From Hygrophila difformis (taxonomy: Eukaryota; Streptophyta; Magnoliopsida; Lamiales; Acanthaceae): DNA of 64,000 nt. Every line of letters starts with the position of its first letter. The stretch's first letter is position 1. The stretch spans positions 50,688,902 through 50,752,901 of the forward strand of contig JAOANR010000003.1 in the NCBI GenBank assembly GCA_030278955.1, given 5' to 3'. A program made the position numbers and the translations under genes. Below, one piece after another: positions 21,248 through 31,493 of the stretch. The notes under the pieces were generated by a model that worked only from the letters and a program-made list of their open reading frames with translations, did not search any database and was not told the origin of the DNA.

Positions 21248-21641
21248 AATATTAACAAATAAAAACATGGATATACAAAGAGGTCTTCAATCAATTGAAG
21301 CAAAACTGGATAAGTTAGAATTATTAGAAAAACAAAATAATACAAATCTTAAAGTTATATTAGAAAACCAAACGTACTTATCAACCCAATATGATAAATC
21401 ATCTAGTGGAATGAAAAACTTATCTAAAACCGTAACAACACTTCAATATGAAAGTTCCAAACTAGTTAATGATGTCCCAAATCCAAGGAAAATCATTAAC
21501 CATAGTGAAGAATTAAAACAACTACAAGATAAGGTTGAAAAACTTGATAAAGAAATAAAGGAAATTAAAAACATTGTTGAAAACAATATTGAGAATGTAA
21601 ATGAAATGTGTAACAAAATTATAAAAATTATTAAGGGATAA
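21240..21641 (+). CDS. Pararetrovirus-like ORF2, coiled-coil protein
   Basis: 133 codons with long heptad patterns (for example LQDKVEKLDKEIKEIKNIVE) predicting an extended coiled coil, in the size range of virion-associated proteins of badna- and caulimoviruses. It starts inside ORF1 (ATGAATAA) and its TAA overlaps the ATG of ORF3. The frame is open, with no sign of decay. Assignment rests on order, size and coiled coil, not on a specific motif. Confidence 0.45.
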   Translation: MNKILTNKNMDIQRGLQSIEAKLDKLELLEKQNNTNLKVILENQTYLSTQYDKSSSGMKNLSKTVTTLQYESSKLVNDVPNPRKIINHSEELKQLQDKVEKLDKEIKEIKNIVENNIENVNEMCNKIIKIIKG

Positions 21642-22157
21642 TGGAAACAGCCTTGAAAGAAGTTAAAGAAACAATAGAAAACTTTAAACAAGAAATCAAT
21701 AATAAATTTAAAGAATTAAACAAAGAATTAGTAGAAGTAAAACTAAATGTTAACAATCTTCATAAGAAGATTGGTGAAATAACAGATCATAATAGAACAA
21801 ATAATACAAATATTAGTCTAATTGATAAGAAAATAAAAGAGCTTGTAACAACTGAAATACTAAAGAAAAAAATTGATGATGTACATGTTCAAATGGAAAA
21901 CATGAAAAAATATCAAGACCCTGCATTAAGAATAGCGATTGAAAGCATAGATGAAAAACTTGAAAGAATACAAGCTGTTAGAATGCCTGAAGATAATACA
22001 ATAAAACAACTAGCTGAACAAATTGCAAAATTACCTGCAGAAGCTAGAAGGAAAACTGAAGCTTTTGAGGTGAAACCCCGGTCAGTGCCCCCCAACAGCC
22101 TTTACACTATAATTCCTATAGGGCTGTTAAAAAGCTTGCCTAATTTTTCCGACCGAA
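21641..22157 (+). CDS. Pararetrovirus-like ORF3, N-terminal part, cut by the gap
   Basis: 172 codons are visible before the gap. About 150 residues are strongly heptad-patterned and Lys/Glu-rich. The last 20 or so (Pro-rich, after 22070) differ in composition and may already be foreign or non-coding DNA. In badnavirus-like genomes the third ORF is the polyprotein, but none of its diagnostic domains can be seen here. The frame continues formally through the gap to 22672, which means nothing because those bases are unknown. Confidence 0.4.
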
Positions 22158-22657
22158 NNNNNNNNNNNNNNNNNNNNNNNNNNNNNNNNNNNNNNNNNNN
22201 NNNNNNNNNNNNNNNNNNNNNNNNNNNNNNNNNNNNNNNNNNNNNNNNNNNNNNNNNNNNNNNNNNNNNNNNNNNNNNNNNNNNNNNNNNNNNNNNNNNN
22301 NNNNNNNNNNNNNNNNNNNNNNNNNNNNNNNNNNNNNNNNNNNNNNNNNNNNNNNNNNNNNNNNNNNNNNNNNNNNNNNNNNNNNNNNNNNNNNNNNNNN
22401 NNNNNNNNNNNNNNNNNNNNNNNNNNNNNNNNNNNNNNNNNNNNNNNNNNNNNNNNNNNNNNNNNNNNNNNNNNNNNNNNNNNNNNNNNNNNNNNNNNNN
22501 NNNNNNNNNNNNNNNNNNNNNNNNNNNNNNNNNNNNNNNNNNNNNNNNNNNNNNNNNNNNNNNNNNNNNNNNNNNNNNNNNNNNNNNNNNNNNNNNNNNN
22601 NNNNNNNNNNNNNNNNNNNNNNNNNNNNNNNNNNNNNNNNNNNNNNNNNNNNNNNNN
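22158..22657. other. Assembly gap (500 N)
   Basis: Exactly 500 undetermined bases, a conventional placeholder size. The true length and the right end of the pararetrovirus-like block are unknown. Apparent frames across it are artefacts. Confidence 0.99.
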
Positions 22658-23479
22658 GTAGCTTCATATTAATATTCTTAATTATGTAGTTGTACGATTT
22701 CTTTATTTATCATAGAGAATTTTTTGTCAAATGTGGGTTCTTTGTAGTTTTATAAATCTGTTCGTCCACTTACAACAATATTTGGAACTTTGAATAAAAT
22801 TGGTTTATAACAATTAGCCTCCATCGATAGAATAAATCCGAATTCTAATGGTGGAAGTTGGTTTATGGTGAATTGGATAAGCATATGGCACCTCCAGTAT
22901 GTGTAAATGTGTATAATAGAATGTGGTTTCTTCTCTTGGTGGTTTATTAAACACAGTATTAATAATGAACGTTTACTAATTACTAACACAGTATTTCTCC
23001 TTTTTTCATTGCAAGTAAGTTCTGTTTTTCTTATGCTGTAGGATTTGTGTTTATGCTTTGTAGATCAACATTTGTTTCATAGTTTAATTGTGTTTCCTCT
23101 AGGTTATTATACATTGTTAATATTTATTACTATTGAGCTTTGGCATTATACTTTTTCCCTTAATTTATCTGGCATCAAATTTAAAAGTGTTCATCAATAT
23201 ACCAATTCTAGCCTGAAGTGAGTGCTATCAAATCATTTTGACGCTGCTACTTTCTGTTCCTTGCATTGATGAATTATTTATATGAGGACTTTCGATTCTG
23301 TTCTCACAAGTTCATATAAGAGGATTATGATATTCTTTGCTCCTGAGCTTTCTGTAATCATTTTATGAGATTTTTCAATCTGGCTAGGAGTATTTAGTTA
23401 TTTGTTTTCATTTTATTTCTTCAAAAATTCATGTTTACTCAAAAGCCCTTTTGTTAAACTGAGGCATTACTCTTTTCAG
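22658..23479. other. AT-rich DNA without recognisable coding sequence
   Basis: T-rich on the plus strand, with repeated TGTTTTTC- and ATTTGTTT-like words typical of plant introns. It leads directly into the exon at 23480, so it may be intron of the captured or truncated gene there. No other feature is supported. Confidence 0.4.
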
Positions 23480-23525
23480 ATTGGTCTCAAATGGAGGACT
23501 GAAAAGGAAGTAATATCTGGGAAAG
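23480..23525 (+). pseudogene. Isolated exon resembling FRA10AC1
   Basis: A 46-bp exon bounded by TTTTCAG| and |GTACAC reads IGLKWRTEKEVISGKG. To my recollection this matches the conserved core of FRA10AC1-type proteins (LRWRTEKEV.SGKGQ), which are nuclear and implicated in splicing. No neighbouring exon with the expected Cys-rich continuation (CGNK.C) is found in the following 3 kb. I therefore read it as a fragment, perhaps captured by the Helitron that ends at 26538. Confidence 0.4.
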
Positions 23526-25110
23526 GTACACTCTCTCTTAAACTTCTCTGTTTTTCCTATTCATATATTGTTTAACTTTTAATAATTGATGGTTATTTGA
23601 AACTATGGCCTCCTACGTCCAACCTGGAATCTCTGAAATCAAATTATCCCTAAGCTCTCCATCAGAATGGCTGATGGAGCGTTGCAAGACACAGCATCCA
23701 TGCTGGTGTGTTTTATGATTCTGTTCATCTACTTGCAACTATGTTTTTAGCTTTGGGTTCCACCTTGAAGAGTAGAATCCTTCAATCAAGTATGCCATGA
23801 ATATTGAGTTTTCTAGGGATGTGCCAGGATCATTGATATTTTTTCCTAGGTTTCTGAAGTTCTTATATTATATTGTAGTATTTTACCATCTGATTCACTT
23901 ACTATTGAATTTTATCTACGTTCGTAATCTTGGTTTATGTCAAACTTGATTTGTGGATCAAATGGTCAACATGTGGATCGCGATGCCCGCGGACCAATTT
24001 ACGATGTCTCCGTCGCTGACGTTCGTCAAGCAGGCGACGTGGATTGGCCAGGGCCTTCTTCGGCTAATGAGACCTCGATCCCGAAGCCTTCGGAGTATCT
24101 TTTTGATAGGCGCCTCCAGCTCTATCTCTAAAGTAAAGTAAAGAGGTCATGCCTTTCTTTTGCTATCCAAAGCTGGACGACAGAATTACTAAGCGCCTCG
24201 ACTTATTTCTATTTCCTTGTTATATCTATTAATAATGCGAGTGACTTCGTTCCGGGTTCGGAAATTTAGAATATCGGTTCATATGGCCATCTTTTATGCC
24301 GTTATGGTCAAAGCAAAAACATTAATTTTTTATGGCATAGAAAATGGTGCGAGTTACCTTCATGTTCCAGGCGATCCCAACCTCTAAATTGAAGAATTGC
24401 CTTCTTCTTGAGACTTAGTAGTACCATTCCAATAAAATGAATTTGGGGTGTTGAGAATTGAGAAAGAAAAAAGTGATAGAACTCTCTGAAATTGGAACAG
24501 ATCCAGTAAAATAATTTATAATTTTGATCAAAGAGGTTATGGTTGTATTTATCCTTAGTTCTCTTTGAAATAAGAGTCTAATATTCAAATATACATTTTT
24601 AATCTATTTAAAACATAAAGCACGGTATTTCAATTTAAATTTTAATCTAGAAAAATAAGGGACTACTATCCGAGGATAAATTTTTCCCAAGAAAACACAA
24701 TTAAGCTCCCACAATAAAATACGTGCATACATCATACCCTTAAGTTTCAGTAGAAGGAACTCCTGAATCGTCATCTAATGAAAATATAGCTTCCAGAATA
24801 AGACGTTGTTGTCCTAATTAAATTTAATATTTCTATCTTATTTTTTTATAGTCTCAGAACATTGTTACTCGGCTTACTCAAGCAATGGGCTGTTTAATGA
24901 ACAGATCAGACGAGTACTTTACGTATAGTAGTACCACATCCTGATCTTGCTATATCCTGATTGCAATTGGAACATGATGAGTTTCGTCTCCCTCCCCACG
25001 TAATCGAACGCCTTCAAAAGGTAATTTAGTGTTGATGTTGGTATGAATTTTTTTGGAAAAGCCGAGGCCGGAAAACAACGCAAAAATCAAAAAAGAAAAT
25101 AAAAAAGACG
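23526..25110. other. Anonymous region with a short GC-richer island
   Basis: A perfect inverted repeat, CTCCATCAG-AATGG-CTGATGGAG, lies at 23657-23679. A GC-richer island at about 23950-24215 contains two overlapping short frames (61 to 64 codons) that I do not recognise; its composition could fit organelle-derived DNA, but no gene is identified. The rest is AT-rich with no coding signal. Confidence 0.3.
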
Positions 25111-25130
25111 AAAACACAAAAACTGAGAAG

Positions 25131-25395
25131 CTAGTAACGGGGGAACCAGGCGCCCGAAGAATCCGCCATTAATTCCCCCAGGACGAAATCCGGAGGGAAA
25201 GCCCACGTGGTGTAGAATTCCTCCATCCCGGCTCCATGTTTGGCCAATTTATCTGCAACGTTATTGCCTTTCCGAAGAACATGAAAGATCCAACACTCTT
25301 CAAAGGAGTGTTTCAAGTCCTTTGCCCGTTGAAGAAGAGTGGCTAATGGATGAAAATTATCCCATGATTCAAGAGACTTTATGGTCGCTAGGGAG
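25131..25395 (-). pseudogene. LINE RNase H C-terminal remnant
   Basis: On the minus strand LATIKSLESWDNFHPLATLL runs into CWIFHVLRKGNNVADKLAKHGA. This is the C-terminal signature of the RNase H domain in plant L1 LINEs and related RVT_3 proteins (H..RE.N..AD.LAK.G). It ends FPRY with a stop at 25131-25133. It is a 5'-truncated insertion unrelated in sequence to the LINE at 14313. The 3' UTR probably runs to about 25050. Confidence 0.7.
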
Positions 25396-26499
25396 TTTGT
25401 GTATATATATGCCTACAAGATATTTGATATTGCTCACTATATATATGCCTACAAGATATTTGACAGAATGCCCAGGAATTATTTGGATTTTCCTATATAG
25501 GGCTCACAGTTAGGATGAACTTCTTCTTTTTCGTTCTTGCCGACAAATATATCTCCCTGTTCCTATTGTGAGAATTGATTGACTCTTTCATCCCTTTCAT
25601 CACTTTGTTTCATCTCCTTTTTTATTCTACATTAAGTAATAATCACCAAATCAGATTATAGCAAGCTCCTTCGGTTCTGTATTCAACCTTAAACCAAAAC
25701 TAAAATCACCCTCCAGTAGAGAGTTATTAACACCACAACTTGGAACTTGCAGTTGAAGAAAATTTCATTCACAGGGTGTGCTTTTATGATACCAGGGATA
25801 TTTTTTAAGAATTTTTCCGGAGGGTACTCCGTCTAAAAGAGGTATTCAAGCTTATACTATCTAAGTTTCTGTATTCTTTAAGCTACTATAACTATTCTAT
25901 TTAGATTGAAATATTACTAATGATGAATTTAAATTTATATTTTCTGCCTTTGTGTTCACCCACAAGCTTAAGAAAAAGAGTATATAACAATCTTGCATTA
26001 CTATTGTAGTTTCATTTACCACATATCTAATCTTATACTATAATGCTCTACATAGGAAAGTTTTGCACTATTGCATGGAAGCAAATGATTGACAAGCATA
26101 TCATCATGTTATAGGTTGAGTTCACTAAGAGGAATCCTGGAATAGGTCCAAGGAAATCATGGCACTACATGGAGTTGTTGTTTTGTTAATCTCATCCTAT
26201 TTGATATCTAGCTACAACTTGATTGAAAGATCCATTGGGAAATTTGTTGATGAAAAGAATGCACATCAATTCCAAGACAATAAATTATCAGTAGAGGATA
26301 CTGTATTGTAGTTACTCGACGCATAGATAAAGGAGTCACAGCTCTTGGACAAGTTTGTTCATTCTATAATTATTTATTTACGTTTTTCATTCGATTTTTA
26401 CAAAATTGATTTGCAAAAGTGGATTTTAATATAGTAAATTTATTTTTTTATTAACTTAACAAATTATTAATCTTATTTTTGAGAAAAGAAAAAAATAAA
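25396..26499. other. No gene recognised
   Basis: AT-rich. ATATATATGCCTACAAGATATTTGA is directly repeated around 25405-25465 with a period of about 41 bases. No convincing frame, and no structure apart from the Helitron terminus that follows. Confidence 0.4.
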
Positions 26500-26504
26500 G
26501 GCAT

Positions 26505-26538
26505 CGCCCGTGCGCATCGCGCGGGCAAAAAATACTAG
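26505..26538 (+). mobile_element. Helitron 3' terminus
   Basis: GCCCGTGCG-CAT-CGCGCGGGC forms a near-perfect GC-rich hairpin (one mismatch), followed eight bases later by CTAG at 26535-26538 and then T. This is the standard 3' end of plant Helitrons (subterminal hairpin plus CTRR, insertion before T). The 5' end (TC...) was not located; it may be in or beyond the gap. No helicase is present, so the element is non-autonomous. Confidence 0.75.
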
Positions 26539-26639
26539 TAACTAATGATTTTGGAAAATTTAAAAAATCAGTTAAGCTCACATAGTATATATTCTGATTT
26601 CTCTTAAAAAATTAAAAAAAATTAATTTTAAAAATAAAA

Positions 26640-26810
26640 TATTATCCGAGTTAAAATCCGAATCCGTCTCGTATCCGTTTCCCGAAATATTCGAATTCGT
26701 ATTTGTATCCGGCCTATTCGTATTCGATGGCGTATTCGACAAAAGAATATGGGATAGGATACGGGACAAGTACTATCCGCCCGTATCCGTCCCGTTTTCA
26801 TCCCTAAATT
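26640..26810. repeat. Degenerate TATCCG repeat with hAT-like end
   Basis: Words of the type GTATCCG / TATTCG recur many times. The right side reads CCCGTTTTCATCCCTA (26792-26807), the inverse of TAGGGATGAAAACGGG, which resembles ends of plant hAT-type elements. No matching left inverted repeat is seen, so only one end survives if the reading is right. Confidence 0.35.
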
Positions 26811-27930
26811 TAACCAAATAAATCTAACTGGAGTTCTAAGCTTCTAATCAGTTAAGAACTGTTTCTCTTATTTTTTCTCCTTTTAATTTTTGCAAAATAG
26901 GCGGGGTTACTTTTAAAAAAAATGAGAAGTCATTTTAAGAATAAAAATACAAAAAAAATCCCTATTTAAAAAGTAAATAAAATAAATTCTAATATTCTTA
27001 CAATATTTATTTCAAGTTTTGTAATTTTAATATATCGAAAGTCTTTCTACGTACAATTTATTCAAATATGTTTCCGTTGAGAAGTAACTTTAATAATATC
27101 TATCCAAACAATTATTTGAACTATTTTTGCTTAATTCTCATTCGTTCAACTTCTCATTTGTCTACCGACTTTTCCTTTTTTTGAAAAGTTAAAACAAACA
27201 GGCACATTTAAAGTTAATAAGTTATACTAGTAATTAAATTTGGAAGTATTTTAAAATTTATTTTATGAACTTCTTAAATAATTTCATATATACTTATTAA
27301 AAATATAACAAATAGTATTTAATAAAATTCTTCAAATTTTATCATATCAAGCTTAATAGCTATTTTCGAGTACTAAATTGCTGAATGTTGGATTTTCTAA
27401 TAATATGCTGTTTAAAAAAGCTAAGTTGTGTGGGTTGCGTAAATGTTATACATTCCATTAATTCTACATTTTTAATTTGTCAATTACCTTTTATAATGCA
27501 ATTAATATATTCCAGTAATTTGGGTCAAACATATTTATAAGTTATGGAAAGATTTTGTTTCCCATAAATCATATTTGTATTTGATTTTTTTTCTTGTTTA
27601 CTTTAATTGCTATATTTTTTAAAGTTAAATTAATTACTTCTTCAATCTTCACCCATGTCAAAACATAAATTTGGATTTTCCGTTTTCCAGAATGCTCCAA
27701 CTGATGATTACTTGATTAATTTAGTATTGAATAAATTAAAGCTGTTCTATTTTAGTTTTAAATAATCAATTAGGTTAGGGAGCTGAATAGCACATTCAGA
27801 ATTCGATTAAGTTACTATGCGGATGAGAAGTAGTCAGGAAATGTAGCCGTGTTCTGACGTAGTTGAAGGAGTGCTACGCGTCTAAATTCCATGCAAACCT
27901 TCCTTTGGCATGCAATTAATGAACATGGTA
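26811..27930. other. AT-rich DNA, no gene recognised
   Basis: No frame of note, no paired terminal repeats. Anonymous intergenic or decayed repeat DNA. Confidence 0.4.
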
Positions 27931-27949
27931 ATTGGATCTGTCATACCGA

Positions 27950-28430
27950 AATGAATGGTGTTAATTTGGGAGTGATTTGTAACTTCCAATTCCAAGATGG
28001 AGATAATATGGAAGTGGGGCGAGACAACTGGAAATCAAAATATGAAGCATGATACCAATCCGGATAGAGTGAAAAGAGATGATCAATCTGAACGCATTGC
28101 TGGAGGAAATTGTTGACGGCCGGTGCGATGCAATATCACACGAAGACTCCAGAAACAAAGACGATTATACACCATTGGAGGGCGTCGATGATGTTCTGGG
28201 GCCGTGGGGTGATAAACCATACTGTTAAATTGGAGGAAATGAATACGACGATGCGGAAGGTACTGCTGCGTTCTCCGATACGTTGCCACCAAGTAACACA
28301 GAAGATTGTTCTATCACGAAGGCCAGATACTACCGTGTTGCACCGGTGTTTACAGGTAAAAAAAAAAAACCAAGAATGTTTAGATGCTTGCAATTATATG
28401 ATTTATGATGAACATTGGGAGAAGTAGTTG
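27950..28430 (+). pseudogene. Decayed coding remnant, family unknown
   Basis: In one plus frame around 28079-28205 the sequence reads LLEEIVDGRCDAISHEDSRN and on to LGPWGDKPYC before a stop. After the stop the same frame gives EYDDAEGTAAFSDTLPPS and ITKARYYRVAPVFTG, which meets |GTAAAA at about 28356. Codon-like periodicity and acidic composition suggest a former exon. I do not recognise the protein. A shadow frame at 28110-28427 is open but less protein-like. Confidence 0.3.
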
Positions 28431-29246
28431 CTCGATCATGGTGATGTATGTTTGGGAAGAATATACTGATGTTCATTTAAAACGGATGTGATGAGATCTT
28501 CACAATAATTTTCAGATATAAAGGACTTCGAAGACCGTGAATTCAAAAGTGTTCGAGACGTCTTCAGTGCATATCATCAGTTGAACATGCTCAGAACACA
28601 GAATGAAATGTTTGGCAGCACGAAGTACCAAAATATTTTCACAAACAATTGACAATAGCATCGGGGTAACATTGACAGAACACAATCTGAACGGTTTGGC
28701 AGCATTAAATATTTCCGCCACAATCTGAATAGAGAATCTGAACACTAGTAATATTTTTTATTGATTATAGCATCAATTAAATGAATACAGAACACAAGCT
28801 GAAAAGGGTGGCAACACAGACTATTGCATATTTTCCCAAACTAATGATATCATCAAGTAAACGGAAACGGAACATGTGTATTCAAATCATATAGCACGTC
28901 TATTCTATTATATCAACACAATCATTATGCAATGCATATGTAACAGGAACATATATCAGAATTATTTTCATCCACAATAAAGTCCACGATTCTCGGAGGA
29001 AATAAATTGTAACATCCCCAAATTAAGACCAATTATTAAAACAATAAAAAGGAAAGAAACAAATTGTAACATCCCCAAAATAATGCCCACGATCTCGGTG
29101 ATTTAAAAAACCAAAAAATAACAGCAATTACAAAAACGTTAAAAAAGGAAACATAATATTTAATTATACTACCAAATGTGTGAATTAAAAAGAACAGCAC
29201 AAATATTACATCATGAAAACATGTCAGTAGATGCGGAGTCCGCATA
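28431..29246. other. Left host flank of the Athila insertion
   Basis: Repeats of AGAACACA-CTGAACGGTTTGGCAGCA type occur at 28595-28735. A short duplication, AAATTGTAACATCCCCAAA, is present at about 29006 and 29062. No gene is seen. The last five bases, GCATA (29242-29246), are the Athila target duplication. Confidence 0.5.
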
Positions 29247-31363
29247 TGATGCACCATGTGAAACCACATTTAAATAAGCTTAAATTATGATAAAATGGAC
29301 TTAAATTGCATGCATGTGATCCTATTTTACTGTTTTTTAGTGTACATTTCATGTGATGTGTAAATATTAATAAGACTGATTAAATTGAGCTTATTTGAGT
29401 TCAATTTACCTTGTTTTATGTTTTCTAATAAGACTTTGGCAATTCTAAGACGTTGCAATGATGTTTCAGGCACTAAAAGCAAGAAAGAAGATGTTCGGAG
29501 GTCAAAGGATGCAAAATTCGGAATTTTCAACACTGGAAGGCTTCAGAATGCGCCACATAGGCATGGCGGCGCATAAAAATGCTCTCCAGCGCCATCTTAT
29601 GCGCCACTTCAACACTTGGGAAAATTTCGGATGGAAGAAGCTTCAGGATGCGCCATCTCTTCTTGGCGGCGCATAAAATGCCATTCCAGCGCCACTTTTT
29701 GCGCCGTTGTCAAATTTTAGGAAATTGTCAGAATGCACCGCTTCTTCTTGGCGGCGCCTGAAACCACCTTGGAGCGCCACTTTTTGCGCCGTTTTGGAAA
29801 ATTCGGAAAATCAGCGTATGCGCCAGTTCTACTTGGTGGCGCCTAAAACCCTCTCCGAGCGCCATTTTATGCGCCGACGTCGCGGTTGAGCAGTTTCTTA
29901 ACCTCCCGAACTCGGTTTTAAACACCGTTTTTCTTCATTTCTTCGATATCCAGACTCATTTTCTCGAACAATACTCTCTGGAAAACATCTGCTAATGGGA
30001 GAAGAAGGCCGGAAACACAAAATCATGCCGGAGGAATGCATCAAGAACGCTCTTCTGGGCGTGTTCTTCCTATTCTAGGTGTTGCCTTTCTTTTTCTTGC
30101 TTTGTAATGTTATGAATTTGCCTCTAAATGTAATCTACTGTTATGTTTCGAATTTGTAGACGGATTTCTATAATGTTCGTGTTAGGAGTGATCTAGAACG
30201 GGAGTTCAGAATCACTTTTGAAGTATGAACCTATCTTTTATGGAAGTAATTTAATGATCGATGTTTTTATGCTAATCTGGATTTATGTGTTAAGATGTTA
30301 AAGAATGAATTATGATTACTGTTTAGGATGAGAAAGATCGATAATCTGCATATTTTCATGAATTTGGTATTTTCAGACATAATCTGTTTAAATTGGCAAA
30401 TCTGAATTGATCGATGTTAATACCAGTAATTTGTGATAAAATAATGATTGGGAAGAATAGCGTATTGATCGATTTTGTCTACTGCTAAAATTAATCTGAT
30501 GTTGAATTCGCCAATCTGCAAAATTAAAGATGATCGATCAATCTGTGTTCACTATTTTTAGTAATCTGGCATTAATTCTAATCTGTCTGCATTTTAATAT
30601 TATTAATTAAATCCAGTTTACCATGTTTTATTATTATTTTACCATAATTGTTAGATTATTTACACTGTTCTGCATAATTTAAATGTTAGAATCTAATTCC
30701 ATAAATTCTGCTTTGCGAAATCGTGAGATAAAAAGTAGAATTAATATTTTAGTACCGGAATTGGGAATAAATTACATTAAAAATGGATTCTGACATGTGC
30801 ACAATGATTTGGGAAATGAAAAGTGCCTATTAATTGCTATAGGAAAATTTGTATGCTTGGGAAAGACTCAAATTTAGGCCTAGAATAATGATTGCAAAAT
30901 GTTAGATAATCTAATCAGCTTCCATGAAGTCCGTTTAAGCATAATTTGAATTTTTAGTAGATTATTATATTTTTAATCTTTATAAAAATATTTAAATTTA
31001 AGATATTGATTTTTAGAACATTGGGAAATGTCAAATTATTACACAATTTTTATTTTATAATAAAGATGGCAATATTCAAAATATTACAATCAACTCCCAT
31101 TAGTATTTTTATCAATTAAAACTTTAATTTGCTTTATTTTAATTTACTGTCACTGTTTTTAATTTAAATCACCATTAGAATTAATCACAATCTTTTTAAA
31201 TATATTAAATATAATTAATGAACTTAAGAACAATTAAAATTTCTCCGGAATGAAATAATATTCTGAAATTCCCTGTGGATTCGACTCGGTATTCACCGGT
31301 TTTTATTACTTGATGACAACCATCCGCTTGTGGTAAAATATGAGTGGTGAAAATCACCCATCA
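29247..31363 (+). repeat. 5' LTR of the Athila element
   Basis: 2117 bp. A four-unit hairpin array occupies 29548-29877. A leader-like zone follows with TTTTAAACACC (29918), a C/T-rich stretch and a 27-codon frame starting ATGGGAGAAGAAGG at 29995 that ends just before a possible 5' splice site (TAG|GTGTTGCC, near 30079). The remaining 1.3 kb is AT-rich with many AATCTG words. Confidence 0.9.
29548..29877 (+). repeat. Four-unit GCGCC hairpin array, LTR copy
   Basis: Four units of 83-96 bp. Each has an inverted pair, ATGCGCCA - 9 to 10 bases - TGGCGC(AT), then AAAA, about 14 bases, AGCGCCA(C), and TTTTGCGCC. Units start near 29548, 29646, 29732 and 29815. The array ends GCGCCGACGTCGCGG. Copies of the module at 37391-37720 and 41242-41574 precede internal genes; the 3' LTR copy is 45065-45394. 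Confidence 0.9.
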
Positions 31364-31493
31364 AGTTTTTGGCGCCGTTGCCGGGGAATTTGTTGTGAAT
31401 TTTTAATTGTTTTTAGTTTATTAATTTAAATTTATTAAGTTAAATATTAATTTAACTGTTACTTATTTTTTTTTTTTTTATTTAATATTTGCA
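31364..31493 (+). promoter_or_regulatory. tRNA-Asp primer-binding site and leader with 3' splice site
   Basis: TGGCGCCGTTGCCGGGGA at 31370-31387 begins six bases after the LTR and complements the 3' end of plant tRNA-Asp. The leader ends in a long T-tract followed by ATTTGCAG at 31486-31493, an excellent 3' splice site immediately before the open gag frame. Confidence 0.85.

Larger units (their letters stand above)
20959..22157 (+). mobile_element. Endogenous pararetrovirus-like (Caulimoviridae-like) fragment
   Basis: TGGTATCAGAGC, an initiator Met tRNA primer site as used by plant pararetroviruses and by many LTR elements, lies at 20959-20970. Three A-rich, Lys-rich ORFs follow, joined by stop-start overlaps (ATGAATAA at 21240; TAATG at 21639-21643). 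This compact arrangement fits a badnavirus- or tungrovirus-like genome better than a cellular gene. No movement, coat, protease or RT motif is visible because the third ORF runs into the gap. The primer site is only 22 bases from the first ORF, closer than in typical badnaviruses, so an unusual retroelement remains possible. Confidence 0.5.

Noticed and set aside
22140..22672. ORFs running through the gap on both strands
   Set aside because: They consist of undetermined bases.
23937..24141. Two overlapping short ORFs in a GC-richer island, perhaps mitochondrial DNA
   Set aside because: I could not match them to any organelle gene, and both are short. Composition alone is not enough.
27170..27240. 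MITE end suggested by AAAACAAACAGGCAC
   Set aside because: No inverted partner or target duplication was found nearby.
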